A stretch of 39,118 bases of DNA from Acidobacteriota bacterium (GTDB lineage: Bacteria; Acidobacteriota; Thermoanaerobaculia; Multivoradales; JAGPDF01): the NCBI GenBank assembly GCA_017860005.1, contig JAFNAE010000007.1, positions 1 through 39,118 on the forward strand. Direction: 5' to 3'. Made by a program: the position numbers and the translations under genes. Below, piece by piece: positions 9,926-20,506 of this stretch (position 1 is its first letter; every line of letters starts with the position of its first letter). The notes beneath the pieces are model-generated. The model was given only the letters and a program-made list of their open reading frames with translations. It was not told where the DNA came from and ran no database searches.

Positions 9926-12115
9926 ATGCGAATCCGAATTCCCCCGGCCGCGCTCGCTGCGGCCGTGCTGGCGAGCGCGCCGTTGCTCGCCGCGACCTTC
10001 GAGGCCCGGATCCTCCTGCCCGACGGGCAGCCCGCGGCCGGCCACGTCGTCTCGGTGATCGGCCGGCCGCAGACGGCCACCTCCGACTCCGCCGGGCTGT
10101 TCCGCCTCGATCCCGCGCCCGCGCCGCCGTTCCGGCTCGTGGTGGCGGGTCCGGGCGGCACCTTCTCGGCCCCGATCGACGTCACGGAGCTGTCCACCGG
10201 CCGCGTCGACCTCACGCTGCGCGAGGTCCAGCGCGACACCGTGACGGTCGTCTCCGGCGTGGCGCCCGGGCTCGACCTGCTGCCGGCGAGCGCCGCGGCG
10301 GTGATCTCGAGCGAGGCGCTCGAGCAGGAGGTTCCGCAGCGCGTGGTGGACGCCCTGGAGACGGTGGCCGGCGCCTCCAAGCTGGGCGAGGGGGCGGACA
10401 GCGTGCCCGCGCTGCGCGGGCTGGCGCGCGGCCGGACCCTGATCCTGCTCGACGGCGCGCGCGTGTCCGCGGAGCGCCGGGCGGGCCCGTCCGCGACCTT
10501 CATCGACCCGGCCTCGCTCTCGTCGGTCGAGATCCTGCGTGGCCCGGGCTCGGTGGTCTACGGCTCGGACGCCTTCGGCGGCGTGATCCAGGCCGTGTCG
10601 CGCGAGCCGGAGCCCGAGACTTCGGCCCGCTTCGCGGCCGAGGGCTCGAGCGGCGGCCAGAACCAGCTCGGCGGCTCGGCGGCGGTCTCCCTGCCGGTGG
10701 GCGCCGGCGCCCTCCTGCTCGAGGCCCACGCCGTGGACGCGGACGACGCGGAGGCGGGCGGCGGCGAGGAGATCTTCAACTCGTCGTTCCGGTCGAGCGG
10801 CGGCGCGCTGCGCTACGCGGCGCCGGTCGGCTCCGGCCGGCTGCGCGCGAGCGTGCAGCTCGACCGCAACCGCGACCTGGGCAAGGCGGCGATCGACTCG
10901 CAGCAGATCCGCTCCGTCTATCCGCGCGAGGACTCCGACCGCTTCGTGATGTCGTGGATCGGCGCCGGCGGGCGCGGCTGGGACGCGATCGAGAGCTCGA
11001 TCTTCTACGGCGCCTACCGGATCGTGCTCGATCGCGATCGCGCGCCGACCGCGACCTCGAACCGGCGCGTCGACAGCTCCGACACCGACGCGCGCGACGG
11101 CTCGGCGCGCTTCGTGGCCGGCCGCGAGCTGGGCGGCGGCCGGTTCCAGGCCGGGCTCGATCTCTACTCGCGCTTCGACCTCTCGGCCCTGGTCGGGCGC
11201 ACCGACTACGACGCCGACGGCCAGACGGTGGTGCGCGAGACCAGCTCGGTGGCGATCGAGGACGCACAGCAGCTGACCGGCGGCGCATTCGCGACCTGGT
11301 CGCGCGCGCTCTCGAGCGAGTGGTCGCTCGGCGTGGGCCTGCGCGGCGACCGCGTCGAGACCGAGAACAGCGGCGGCTACTTCGGCGATCGCTCGGAGTC
11401 GGTCTCCGCGCCCTCGGGCAACCTGGCCCTGACCTGGTCGCCCGCCGCCGGCTGGTCGGCGACCGCGCAGGTGGCACGCGGCTTCCGCTCGCCGACGCTG
11501 TCGGACCGCTACTTCCGGGGGCCCTCCGGGCGCGGCTTCGTGACCGGCAACCCGGACCTCGAGCCCGAGACCAGCCTCCAGTACGACCTCGCGGTGCGGC
11601 GCAGCGCCGGCCGCACCGCGGTCGCGCTCTATGCCTATCGCTACGACATCGACGACCTGATCGAGCGCTACCAGGAGGGCGCCGACTTCCACTTCCGCAA
11701 CCGCGGCGAGGCGCGCCTCGAAGGGGTGGAGCTGGAGGCGCAGACCGGGCTGGGCGACGGCTGGTCGCTCGACCTGGGCGCCGCCTGGGCGCGGGGACGG
11801 GCCGACTCGGGCGATCCGATCGACGACTCGACGGCGCCGGGCGGCTGGATCGGCGCCAACTGGGCCTTCGCGCGCGGGTACCTGTTCGGCCGCTTCAGCG
11901 CGCGCCTCGAGAAGGACGATCCCGGACCCACCGAGGTCGAGCGCGCCGGCTTCACGCTGCTCGACCTCGGCGGCGGCTGGAACCTCACCGAGCAGCTCGA
12001 GCTGCGGGTCGCGGTGCGCAACGCGCTGGATCGCTCCTACTACGGCTCGCCGGACGAGAGCGCCGACCGCTCGCCGGGGCGCGCGGTCACCGTCGGTCTG
12101 ACCGGGCGCTTCTGA
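9926..12115 (+). CDS. TonB-dependent receptor (N-terminal carboxypeptidase-regulatory-like domain + plug + barrel)
   Basis: Signal peptide [23 protein letters not shown]; plug [14 protein letters not shown]...[19 protein letters not shown]...[23 protein letters not shown]-terminal barrel ending ...[12 protein letters not shown]. Confidence 0.93.
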   Translation: MRIRIPPAALAAAVLASAPLLAATFEARILLPDGQPAAGHVVSVIGRPQTATSDSAGLFRLDPAPAPPFRLVVAGPGGTFSAPIDVTELSTGRVDLTLREVQRDTVTVVSGVAPGLDLLPASAAAVISSEALEQEVPQRVVDALETVAGASKLGEGADSVPALRGLARGRTLILLDGARVSAERRAGPSATFIDPASLSSVEILRGPGSVVYGSDAFGGVIQAVSREPEPETSARFAAEGSSGGQNQLGGSAAVSLPVGAGALLLEAHAVDADDAEAGGGEEIFNSSFRSSGGALRYAAPVGSGRLRASVQLDRNRDLGKAAIDSQQIRSVYPREDSDRFVMSWIGAGGRGWDAIESSIFYGAYRIVLDRDRAPTATSNRRVDSSDTDARDGSARFVAGRELGGGRFQAGLDLYSRFDLSALVGRTDYDADGQTVVRETSSVAIEDAQQLTGGAFATWSRALSSEWSLGVGLRGDRVETENSGGYFGDRSESVSAPSGNLALTWSPAAGWSATAQVARGFRSPTLSDRYFRGPSGRGFVTGNPDLEPETSLQYDLAVRRSAGRTAVALYAYRYDIDDLIERYQEGADFHFRNRGEARLEGVELEAQTGLGDGWSLDLGAAWARGRADSGDPIDDSTAPGGWIGANWAFARGYLFGRFSARLEKDDPGPTEVERAGFTLLDLGGGWNLTEQLELRVAVRNALDRSYYGSPDESADRSPGRAVTVGLTGRF

Positions 12116-12170
12116 GCCGGACGGGGGAGGGCACGGGGCGCGCGTCCCGGCTTTCGCGGGCGGGTGGCCT

Positions 12171-13955
12171 GTGGCAGGCTCCCCGCCCGTGAGCCCGCCG
12201 CCCCCCGGCCCCCGCGTCCACGGCGGCGACCTGGTCGCCGAGGTGCTCGCCGCGCGCGGCGTGACGACGCTGTTCACGCTCTGCGGCGGGCACATCTCGC
12301 CCCTGCTGACCGGCGCCCGCGCGCGCGGCATCCGGGTCGTGGACACCCGTCACGAGGCGGCCGCGGTGTTCGCGGCCGACGCCACCGCGCGCCTGACCGG
12401 CAGGCCCGGCGTCGCCGCGGTGACCGCCGGCCCGGGGCTCACCAACACGGTCACCGCGGTCGAGAACGCGCGGCTCGCGCAGTCGCCGGTGGTCGTCCTG
12501 GGCGGCGCCACGGCCACCGTCCTGCGCGGGCGCGGCTCGCTCCAGGACATCGACCAGCTGGCGCTCGCGGCGCCGTTGTTCAAGTGGAGCGCGCGCGCCG
12601 AGCGGGTCGCCGAGCTGGCCCCGCTGGTCGAGCGCGCGTTCCGCGAGGCCGCCGCGGGCGTGCCCGGGCCGGTGTTCGTCGAGTGCGCGGTCGACCTGCT
12701 CTATCCCGAGGCGGTGGTGCGCGAGTGGTACGGCGTCGCGCCCCGGCCGGGAGAACCGCCGGCCACGATCGTGCGGCGACTCGAGCGCGCCTGGCTCGGG
12801 CTCCACCTCCGGCGTGCGTTCGCGCCGGATCGCTCCCGCGCGCGCCCCGGCGCGGTCGTACCCGGCCCGCCGCCGCCCGCCGCCGGGGCGGTGCGCCGCG
12901 CCGCGCGCGCGCTGGCGCGCGCCGCACGACCGGTGCTGGTGGTGGGCAGCCAGGCGACGCTCGAGCCCGCGGCGATCCCCGCGCTGGTCGCCGCGCTCGA
13001 GTCGCTCGGAGCGCCGGTCTGGCTCTCGGGCATGGCGCGCGGCCTGCTCGGGGCCGAGCACCCCCTCCTGTTGCGGCACCGCCGGAAGGATGCGCTGAAG
13101 GAGGCGGACCTCGTCGTCCTGGCCGGCGTGCCGTGCGACTTCCGGCTCGACTACGGGCGCTCGATCGCGCGCGGGGCGACGCTGGTCGCCGCCAACCGGA
13201 GCGCGGAGGACCTGCGCCGCAATCGCCAGCCGTCGATCGCCGCGCACGGCGACCCCGCGCTCTTCCTGAGCGCGCTCGCCGGCCGCCTGCCCGGCGGCGC
13301 GCCGCGCCCCGAGTGGCTCGCCACCCTGCGCCGGCGCGAGGACGAGCGCGAGGCGGAGATCGCGGGGCAGGCGGCGGAGGTCCCGTCCGCCGGGCTCAAT
13401 CCGCTCTGGCTCCTGCGCGAGCTCGACGCCTTCCTGGACGGCCACGCGCTGCTGATCGCGGACGGCGGCGACTTCGTCGGCACCGCCGCCTACACGGTGC
13501 GCCCGCGCTCGCCGCTCGGCTGGCTCGATCCCGGGGCCTACGGCACCCTGGGGGTCGGCGGCGGATTCGCGCTCGGCGCCCGGCTCGCGCGCCCGGAGGC
13601 CGAGGTCTGGGTGCTCTACGGCGACGGCTCCTGCGCCTACAGCCTGGCCGAGTTCGACACCTACGCCCGCCACGGAGTGCCGGTCATCGCGGTGGTCGGC
13701 AACGACGCCTCGTGGGCGCAGATCGCGCGCGACCAGGTGGCGGTGCTGGGCGACGACGTCGGCACCCGGCTCGCGCCCGCCGACTACCACCGGGCGGCCG
13801 AGGCGCTGGGCGGACGGGGCCTGCGCGTGGAGCGTCCCGGCGAGCTCCGGCCCGCGCTCGAGCAGGCGCGGGCCTGGGCGCGGCAGGGCCATGCGGTGCT
13901 GCTCAACGCCCTGCTCGCGCCGTCGAGCTTCCGCAAGGGGTCGATCTCGCTCTAG
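12171..13955 (+). CDS. ThDP-dependent enzyme, acetolactate synthase-like (ILVBL/2-hydroxyacyl-CoA lyase-like)
   Basis: [29 protein letters not shown]...[33 protein letters not shown]...[33 protein letters not shown] (ThDP-binding GDGS...N). Start may instead be GTG 12189. Confidence 0.88.
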   Translation: MAGSPPVSPPPPGPRVHGGDLVAEVLAARGVTTLFTLCGGHISPLLTGARARGIRVVDTRHEAAAVFAADATARLTGRPGVAAVTAGPGLTNTVTAVENARLAQSPVVVLGGATATVLRGRGSLQDIDQLALAAPLFKWSARAERVAELAPLVERAFREAAAGVPGPVFVECAVDLLYPEAVVREWYGVAPRPGEPPATIVRRLERAWLGLHLRRAFAPDRSRARPGAVVPGPPPPAAGAVRRAARALARAARPVLVVGSQATLEPAAIPALVAALESLGAPVWLSGMARGLLGAEHPLLLRHRRKDALKEADLVVLAGVPCDFRLDYGRSIARGATLVAANRSAEDLRRNRQPSIAAHGDPALFLSALAGRLPGGAPRPEWLATLRRREDEREAEIAGQAAEVPSAGLNPLWLLRELDAFLDGHALLIADGGDFVGTAAYTVRPRSPLGWLDPGAYGTLGVGGGFALGARLARPEAEVWVLYGDGSCAYSLAEFDTYARHGVPVIAVVGNDASWAQIARDQVAVLGDDVGTRLAPADYHRAAEALGGRGLRVERPGELRPALEQARAWARQGHAVLLNALLAPSSFRKGSISL

Positions 13956-13962
13956 GGAGCCC

Positions 13963-14850
13963 TCAGTCCGGGGGCGGCGGCGCGGCGGGAGCTCCCGCGC
14001 GCGGCTCGAGCGCGGCGCGCGCGGCGAGCGCGACGAGCATCACGGCGCCGCCGAGCGAGGCGAGCGCGCTCGGGCGCTCGCCGTGCAGGAGCCAGGTCCA
14101 GAGCGGGTTGAGGACCGGCTCGAGCAGCACCAGCAGCGAGACCTCGAGCGCGGCCAGGGCGCCCAGCCCGCGCGCGAAGAACCAGTAGGCGAGGCCGATC
14201 TGGATGACGCCGAGGTAGACGACCGCGGCGACGTCGCGCGCGGCCGGGGTGGCGGCCGGCAGCGAGAAGGGGAGGCAGACGAGGAACGCGATCAGGTTGC
14301 CGGTGACCATCGCGGGCATCGTGCGCGTGGCGCCCCGGCCGCCGCGCGCGAGCCGACGCAGGGTGATCATGAGCAGCGCGTAGAACAGCCCGGAGGCGAG
14401 CGCGATCGCGTTGCCGAGCGCCGGGCGCGGCGCCGTCGAGACCGCTTCGCGAGAGCCCAGGAAGACGAGCGCCAGGCCGGCGGCCGCGAGCACGACGTAG
14501 GGCAGGTCGCGCGCGCGCATGCGCTCGCCGAGCAGCAGGGGCGCCAGCAGCAGGACCCAGATCGGGGCCGTGGACTGCAGGAAGATGGCGGCGGCCGCGG
14601 TGGTGAGCTTGGTCGCGGTGACGAAGCAGACCAGCGTCGCGGCATAGGAGAGCGCGGCGGGCAGCAGGTCGAGTCCGAAGCCGCGCCGCGCCTCGGGCAG
14701 CAGCAGGGCGAGCGCCAGGGCCGCCACGCCGGAGCGGAAGCCGGCGACCTGGAAGGCGGAGAGCGCCGTGCCCTTGATCGCCGCGCCGCCGGTCGAGAAG
14801 AGCAGCGCGGCGGCCAGGATCGAGAGGCGGGCGGCGGCGGGATTCGACAC
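13963..14850 (-). CDS. EamA/DMT-family transporter
   Basis: About 10 hydrophobic segments in two repeats; ALLFSTGGAAIKG...; GTG start; TAGGAT 9 nt upstream. Confidence 0.88.
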   Translation of the reverse strand: MSNPAAARLSILAAALLFSTGGAAIKGTALSAFQVAGFRSGVAALALALLLPEARRGFGLDLLPAALSYAATLVCFVTATKLTTAAAAIFLQSTAPIWVLLLAPLLLGERMRARDLPYVVLAAAGLALVFLGSREAVSTAPRPALGNAIALASGLFYALLMITLRRLARGGRGATRTMPAMVTGNLIAFLVCLPFSLPAATPAARDVAAVVYLGVIQIGLAYWFFARGLGALAALEVSLLVLLEPVLNPLWTWLLHGERPSALASLGGAVMLVALAARAALEPRAGAPAAPPPPD

Positions 14851-14901
14851 GGCCCCGGGATCCTAGCCCGCGTCGCCGGCGCGTAGAATCGGCGCCGGTC
14901 C
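14851..14901. promoter_or_regulatory. Divergent promoter region DMT transporter/rhomboid
   Basis: Minus TAGGAT 14865-14860 (9 nt before GTG 14850); plus TAGAAT 14884-14889 (12 nt before ATG 14902). Confidence 0.55.
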
Positions 14902-15666
14902 ATGTTCCCCCTGCGCGACGACGTCCCGAGCCGGCGCGCGCCGGTCGTCACCTGGGCGCTGATCGCGCTCAACGTCGGCGTCTTCGTCTGGCAGCTCACG
15001 CTGCCCGAGCCGGGCGTGCGGCGTCTCTTCTTCCTGTTCGGGATCGTGCCGGCGCGCCTGAGTGACCCGGCCTGGGCCGCCGCCTCGGGCCTGCCGCCCG
15101 GCGGGCTGCTGCCGCTCCTGACCAGCATGTTCCTCCACGCCGGCTTCCTGCATGCCGCGTTCAACCTGTGGACGCTCTGGATCTTCGGCGACAACGTCGA
15201 GGACCGCATGGGGCGCGCGCGCTTCGCCTGCTTCTACGTGGCGTGCGGGCTGGCCGCGGGCGTCGTCCACCTCGCCGTCCACCCGGCCTCGACCGTGCCC
15301 ACGGTGGGCGCCTCGGGGGCGATCGCCGGCGTGCTCGGCGCCTATCTGCGCTGGTTCCCGGGCGCGCGCGTGCTGACCCTGATCCCGATCGTCATCTACC
15401 CGCTCGTGATCGAGATCCCGGCCCTGGTCTACCTCGGCCTCTGGTTCCTGACCCAGCTGCTCTCGGGCGCGACTTCCCTCGGCCTGCCCGACGTGGGCGG
15501 CGGGGTCGCCTGGTGGGCGCACGTCGGCGGTTTCCTCGCCGGCCTAGCTCTCGCGGGTCTGTTCGCACGGCGCGGGCCGGCCCAGCTCCCGGGAGGGGAC
15601 GTGCGCCACCACGTGCTGCCGAACGTCTCGGTGCGCCGCGACCCGCGCTGGGGAGGTCCGGCGTGA
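14902..15666 (+). CDS. Rhomboid family intramembrane serine protease
   Basis: MFPLRDDVPSRRAPVVTWALIALNVGVFVWQ...SMFLHAGFLHAAFNLWTLWIFGDNVED...TVGASGAIAGVLGAYL (GASG catalytic Ser), AHVGGFLAG (catalytic His). Confidence 0.95.
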   Translation: MFPLRDDVPSRRAPVVTWALIALNVGVFVWQLTLPEPGVRRLFFLFGIVPARLSDPAWAAASGLPPGGLLPLLTSMFLHAGFLHAAFNLWTLWIFGDNVEDRMGRARFACFYVACGLAAGVVHLAVHPASTVPTVGASGAIAGVLGAYLRWFPGARVLTLIPIVIYPLVIEIPALVYLGLWFLTQLLSGATSLGLPDVGGGVAWWAHVGGFLAGLALAGLFARRGPAQLPGGDVRHHVLPNVSVRRDPRWGGPA

Positions 15667-17492
15667 CCCGGCCACCGACGCTCGGCGATCGCCTGGCGGC
15701 GCTCGCCGAGAGCCGCCCGCAGCTGCCCGCGTTCCACGATCGGGTCGCGCCGGGCCGCTGGCGCACGCGCACCTGGAGCGAAGTGCACGCCGCGGCGCGC
15801 GAGGTGGCGGGCGGCCTGCTCGCGCTCGGCCTCGAGCGCGGCGAGCCGGTGGCGCTGCTGGGCGACAACCGCTCCGACTGGGTCGTGCTCCAGCTCGGCA
15901 TCCAGCTCGCGGGCGGGCTGCCCACGCCGATCTACACCACGCTCACCGCCGAGCAGGCCGGTTTCGTCCTGGCCCACGCCGGCTGCCGATTCGCCGCCGC
16001 CGACACCCCGGAGCGGCTGGAGCGTCTCGACCGGGGCGCTGCCGCGGCGGGCGCGGAGCCGCCGCGCCGCATCGGCTTCCACGAGGCAGAGGCGGCCGTC
16101 GGCGCCGGCGACCTCGGCCTCGACGCCCTGCGCGAGCTGGGGCGATCGCACCTGGAGCGCGTCGAGCGACGGCGCGCCGAGCTCGACGCCGAGGATGCGG
16201 CGCTCCTGGTCTACACCTCGGGGACGACCGGACGTCCGAAGGGGGTCGAGCTCAGCCACCGCGCTCTCGCCGCGACGCTCGAGTGGACGGTCTCACTCGC
16301 CGCGCCGCTGCTCGGCGAGGAGCGCTACCGGGTGGTCAGCTACCTGCCGCTCTCCCACATCGCCGAGCAGATGATGTCCGGCCTGGCGCCGATCTTCCTC
16401 GCCGGAGAGGTGTTCTTCTGCCCGCGCGTGGAGGACCTGCGCGAGGTCCTCCCCGAGGTGCGTCCGACCGTCTTCCTCGCGGTTCCGCGCGTCTGGGAGA
16501 AGCTGGAGCTGGCGCTCGAGGCGCGCTTCGCGGCCGCGCCCGCGCTCCGCCGTGCACTCCTGGCGCGCGCCCGCGCCGTCGAATCGGCGGCGTTCGAGGC
16601 AGGCGTGGCGACCGGCCGCGAGCCGCGCTCCCTGGCGCGCGGCCTCGCGCGCCGCGTCGTGCTCGAGCGCATCCACCGCGCCCTCGGCCTCGACCGGGTC
16701 CGGCTCTCGCTCTCCGGGGCCGCGCCCCTGCCGGTCTCGACGCTGCGCTTCTTCGCCTCGCTGGCGCTGCCCATCGTCGAGGTCTACGGCATGACCGAGA
16801 CTGCCGCCCTGATCAGCGCCACGCGCCCGGGCCGCATCCGCCCGGGCGCGGTGGGGCCGGTGCTCGACATCGGTGAGCTCCGCCTCGGCGGGGGCGGCGA
16901 GATCCTCTACCGCGGCTCGAACCTGATGAGCGGCTATCGCGCAGACCCGGCCGCGACCGCGGAGCTGATCGACGCCGCGGGCTGGCTCCACACCGGCGAT
17001 CTCGGTGCCCTGGATCCCGACGGGTCGCTGCGCGTCACCGGCCGCCTCAAGGAGCTGCTGATCACGGCCGGCGGCAAGAACGTCGCCCCGGCCGAGGTCG
17101 AGCCGCTGCTGACGGAGATCCGCGGCGTCTCCCAGGCGGTGTTGGTCGGAGACCGCCGCCCCTACCTGTGCGCGCTGCTCACGCTCGATCCGCCGGCCGC
17201 CCAGGCCGTGGCGCGCGAGCTCGGCATCGAGGCGGGGAGCCCGGCGGCGCTCGCGCGCGACCGCCGCTTCCGGGCCTGGCTCGAGCGCGAGGTGGAGGAG
17301 CGGGTCAACGCCCGCCTCGCGCGCTACCAGACGGTCAAGCGCTTCGAGATCCTCGACGGCGAGCTCACCATCGCCGGCGGCGAGCTGACGCCGACGCTCA
17401 AACTGCGGCGCAGCGAGATCGCGGCCAGGTACGCCGACCGGATCGCGGCGCTCTACTCCGAGCCCGGCTCGCCCCCGAGCAGCTCGGCGTAG
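15663..17492 (+). CDS. AMP-dependent long-chain fatty acyl-CoA synthetase
   Basis: LVYTSGTTGRPKGVELSHRAL, VYGMTETAALIS, GWLHTGDLGALDPDGSLRVTGRLKELLITAGGKNVAP; GTG start overlapping the rhomboid stop. Confidence 0.95.
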   Translation: MTRPPTLGDRLAALAESRPQLPAFHDRVAPGRWRTRTWSEVHAAAREVAGGLLALGLERGEPVALLGDNRSDWVVLQLGIQLAGGLPTPIYTTLTAEQAGFVLAHAGCRFAAADTPERLERLDRGAAAAGAEPPRRIGFHEAEAAVGAGDLGLDALRELGRSHLERVERRRAELDAEDAALLVYTSGTTGRPKGVELSHRALAATLEWTVSLAAPLLGEERYRVVSYLPLSHIAEQMMSGLAPIFLAGEVFFCPRVEDLREVLPEVRPTVFLAVPRVWEKLELALEARFAAAPALRRALLARARAVESAAFEAGVATGREPRSLARGLARRVVLERIHRALGLDRVRLSLSGAAPLPVSTLRFFASLALPIVEVYGMTETAALISATRPGRIRPGAVGPVLDIGELRLGGGGEILYRGSNLMSGYRADPAATAELIDAAGWLHTGDLGALDPDGSLRVTGRLKELLITAGGKNVAPAEVEPLLTEIRGVSQAVLVGDRRPYLCALLTLDPPAAQAVARELGIEAGSPAALARDRRFRAWLEREVEERVNARLARYQTVKRFEILDGELTIAGGELTPTLKLRRSEIAARYADRIAALYSEPGSPPSSSA

Positions 17493-18379
17493 AGCGACGG
17501 ATCGACGTTCCCCCCCGACACGACCAGGGCGACGCGCCGGCCGCGGAAGTGCCCGGGCTCGGCGAGCAGGGCGCCGACCGGCAGCGCGCCGGTCGGCTCG
17601 CACTTGAGGTTGGCGAGCGCGAACAGACAACTCACCCCGGCGCGGATCTCGCGCTCGGGAACCTCGACGATGCCGGCGAGCGCGGTGCGCAGGATCTCCC
17701 AGTTGCGCGCACCGAGCGACGGCGTGCGCGCGCCGTCCGCCAGGGTGGCGGGCTCGCCCGCGTTGCGCTCGACGCGGCCCGAGCGGAGGCTGCGCGCGGC
17801 GTCGTTGGCGGCCAGCGGCTCGGCGCCCCACAGCGCCGGATGCGCTCCGGCATCGGCCAGCCCGGTCGCGATCCCCGACGCGAGGCCGCCGCCGCCGACC
17901 GGGACCACGACCGCCTCGAAGGGGATGCCGAGGGCGGCGATCTCGCGCCCGAGCGAGGCGTTGCCGGCGATCACCAGCGCGTCGTCGTAGGGACTGGCCA
18001 CGTAGCCCTCGGGGTGCTGGCGCGCCAGGCGGGCGAGCCCCTCGGAGCGGGACTCGCGCGCGGGGTCGAGCAGCTCGACCGTCGCGCCCCAGTGTCGGAC
18101 CGCGTCCACCTTGACCGCCGCCGAGCCGGCGGGCATGGCGACGATCGCGCGCTTGCCGGCGAGCGCTGCGGCGCGCGCCAGCGCCTGCCCGAAGTTGCCG
18201 GACGAGACGGTGAGGAACAGCTCGCTGGGCGCCGAGCGGACCAGGTTCCAGGCGGCCCGGAACTTGAAGCTGCCCGTCTCCTGGAAGGTCTCGGAGACCA
18301 GCGTCACTTCGGCGCCCAGCCGCTCGGAGAGACGGGGCGCGTGGACGACCGTGGTCGGCCGCGGCAGGGGAGCGTCCAT
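17453..18379 (-). CDS. PLP-dependent threonine/serine dehydratase-like enzyme
   Basis: FQETGSFKFRAAWNLV (PLP Lys), TVSSGNFGQALARAA, VVPVGGGGLASGIA, LVVSGGNVD. Confidence 0.9.
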   Translation of the reverse strand: MDAPLPRPTTVVHAPRLSERLGAEVTLVSETFQETGSFKFRAAWNLVRSAPSELFLTVSSGNFGQALARAAALAGKRAIVAMPAGSAAVKVDAVRHWGATVELLDPARESRSEGLARLARQHPEGYVASPYDDALVIAGNASLGREIAALGIPFEAVVVPVGGGGLASGIATGLADAGAHPALWGAEPLAANDAARSLRSGRVERNAGEPATLADGARTPSLGARNWEILRTALAGIVEVPEREIRAGVSCLFALANLKCEPTGALPVGALLAEPGHFRGRRVALVVSGGNVDPSLYAELLGGEPGSE

Positions 18380-18418
18380 CCGCGTCAGTCTAGCAACGGC
18401 CGCGCTAGGATCCCGGGC
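18380..18418. promoter_or_regulatory. Divergent promoter region dehydratase/S9 peptidase
   Basis: Minus TAGACT 18392-18387 (7 nt before ATG 18379); plus TAGGAT 18406-18411 (7 nt before ATG 18419). Confidence 0.55.
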
Positions 18419-20458
18419 ATGAGACAGTCTCCTCTCGCTCTCCTCTGCGCCATCGCGGCCGCCGCGCCGGCGATCGCGGCCGAACCTCCGCACCCGTTCT
18501 CCGTCCACGACATGGTGGCCTTCGAGCGCATCTCGGACCCCCAGCTCGACCCGGCCGGCGGTCAGATCCTCTTCACGCTGCGCACCACCGACCTCGAGGC
18601 CAACCGCGGCCGCTTCGATCTCTGGACGGTGGCGGTCGGCGGCGGCGAGCCACGCCGCCTGACCACCCACGAAGCCACCGACAACGGCGGCCGCTGGGCG
18701 CCGGACGGCAAGTCGATCTACTTCCTGTCCACCCGCTCGGGCTCCACCCAGGTCTGGCGGATCCCGCTCGCCGGCGGCGAGGCGGCGCAGGTCACCGACC
18801 TGCCGCTCGACGTCGCGAACCTCTCGATCTCGCCCGACGGCAAGCTGGCCGCGTTCAGCCTGGAGGTCTTCCCGGACTGCGCTGACGTCGCCTGCACGGT
18901 GGAGCGCCTGGAGGCGCGCGCGGCCGCGCAGGCCACCGGCCGCCTCTTCGAGGCCCTGCCGATCCGGCACTGGGACAGCTGGCGCGACGGACGGCGCAAT
19001 CACATCTTCGTGATGCCGCTGAGCGGCGGGGCACCGGTGGACCTCATGAAGGGGATGGACGCCGACTCTCCGACGCGCCCGTTCGGAGGCACCGAGGACT
19101 TCGCCTTCACGCCCGACTCGAAGGGCGTCGTGTTCTCGGCCAAGGACGTCGGGCGGGAGGAGGCCTGGTCGACCAACTACGACCTCTTCCTGGCGCCGGT
19201 GGACGGCTCGACGCCGCCCAAGAAGGTGGTCGCGCGTCCGGCCTGGGATGCGCGGCCGGTCTACTCGCCGGACGGCACCACGCTCGCCTACCTCTCGATG
19301 GAGCGGCCCGGCTACGAGGCGGATCGCTTCCGGATCGTGCTGCGCGACCGCGCCACGGGCAACGAGCGCGTGCTGACCGAGGGCTGGGACCGGTCGCCCG
19401 ACGAGCTCGCCTGGTCGCGGGACGGCCGGACCCTCTACGCCACCGCCCAGGATCTCGGCCAGGTCGCGTTGTTCGGCGTCGACGTCGCGACCGGCAAGGT
19501 CCGCCGCCTGGTGTCGAAGGGCTCCAATCACTCGCCGCTGGTCGCGCGCGGCGGCCGCATCGTCTACCTCAAGGACACCTTGAAGAGCCCGGCGGAGCTC
19601 TACTCGGTGCTGCCCGACGGCCAGGGCGAGGCGCGCGTGACGCGCGTCAGCGACGCGCGCCTCGCCGCCACGCGCATGGGCGAGGCCGAGCAGTTCAGCT
19701 TCCCGGGCGCGGGCGGCGACACCGTCTACGCCTATCTGGTCAAGCCGATCGACTTCGACGCCGGCAAGAAGTACCCGATCGCCTTCCTGGTCCACGGCGG
19801 ACCGCAGGGATCGATGGCGAACTCGTTCCACTACCGCTGGAACCCGCAGGCCTACGCCGGGCGCGGTTACGCGGCGCTGATGGTCGACTTCCACGGCTCC
19901 ACCGGCTACGGCCAGGCATTCACGGACGCGATCCGGGGCGACTGGGGCGGCAAGCCGCTCGAGGACCTCCAGAAGGGGCTCGAGGCGGCGCTCGCCAGGT
20001 ACCCGTGGCTCGACGGCGAGCGCGCCTGCGCGCTCGGCGCCTCCTACGGCGGCTACATGATCAACTGGATCGCCGGACAGTGGCCGGAGCGCTTCAAGTG
20101 CCTGGTCACCCACGACGGCAACGCCGACGAGCACTTCGCCTACTACCAGACCGAGGAGCTCTGGTTCCCCGAGTGGGAGCACGGCGGCACGCCCTGGGAG
20201 AGCCAGGCGGGCTACCAGGAGCAGAATCCGATCCGCTTCGTCGAGCGCTGGAAGACGCCCACCCTGGTGGTCCACGGCGCGCTCGACTTCCGCATTCCCG
20301 ACACCGCCGGATTCGCCACCTTCACGGCGCTGCAGCGGCGCGGGATCCCCTCCAAGCTGCTCTGGTTCCCGGACGAGAACCACTGGGTGCTGAAGCCCGC
20401 CAACTCGATCCTCTGGCACGACACGGTGCTGGACTGGCTCGACCGCTGGACGAAGTGA
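18419..20458 (+). CDS. S9 family peptidase (prolyl oligopeptidase-type, secreted)
   Basis: Signal peptide MRQSPLALLCAIAAAAPAIAA; WD40-like PD40 repeats (ISPDGKLAAFS, YSPDGTTLAYLS); catalytic GASYGGYM, HGALDFRIP, ENHWV. Confidence 0.94.
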   Translation: MRQSPLALLCAIAAAAPAIAAEPPHPFSVHDMVAFERISDPQLDPAGGQILFTLRTTDLEANRGRFDLWTVAVGGGEPRRLTTHEATDNGGRWAPDGKSIYFLSTRSGSTQVWRIPLAGGEAAQVTDLPLDVANLSISPDGKLAAFSLEVFPDCADVACTVERLEARAAAQATGRLFEALPIRHWDSWRDGRRNHIFVMPLSGGAPVDLMKGMDADSPTRPFGGTEDFAFTPDSKGVVFSAKDVGREEAWSTNYDLFLAPVDGSTPPKKVVARPAWDARPVYSPDGTTLAYLSMERPGYEADRFRIVLRDRATGNERVLTEGWDRSPDELAWSRDGRTLYATAQDLGQVALFGVDVATGKVRRLVSKGSNHSPLVARGGRIVYLKDTLKSPAELYSVLPDGQGEARVTRVSDARLAATRMGEAEQFSFPGAGGDTVYAYLVKPIDFDAGKKYPIAFLVHGGPQGSMANSFHYRWNPQAYAGRGYAALMVDFHGSTGYGQAFTDAIRGDWGGKPLEDLQKGLEAALARYPWLDGERACALGASYGGYMINWIAGQWPERFKCLVTHDGNADEHFAYYQTEELWFPEWEHGGTPWESQAGYQEQNPIRFVERWKTPTLVVHGALDFRIPDTAGFATFTALQRRGIPSKLLWFPDENHWVLKPANSILWHDTVLDWLDRWTK

Positions 20459-20462
20459 GGAC

Positions 20463-20489
20463 GGGCGCCGGCCCGACGGGCCGGCGCCC
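20463..20489. terminator. Perfect inverted repeat between convergent genes (candidate bidirectional terminator)
   Basis: GGGCGCCGGCCC-GAC-GGGCCGGCGCCC, 12-bp perfect stem, 3-nt loop, between the S9 peptidase and the BON gene; no T-tract. Confidence 0.6.
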
Positions 20490-20506
20490 GCGATGCGGCG
20501 ACCTGC

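Noticed and set aside
12116-12170. Intrinsic terminator after the TonB receptor
   Set aside because: AGCCGG-ACG...CGTCCCGGCT gives only a bulged stem with a long loop and TTT; too weak to call.
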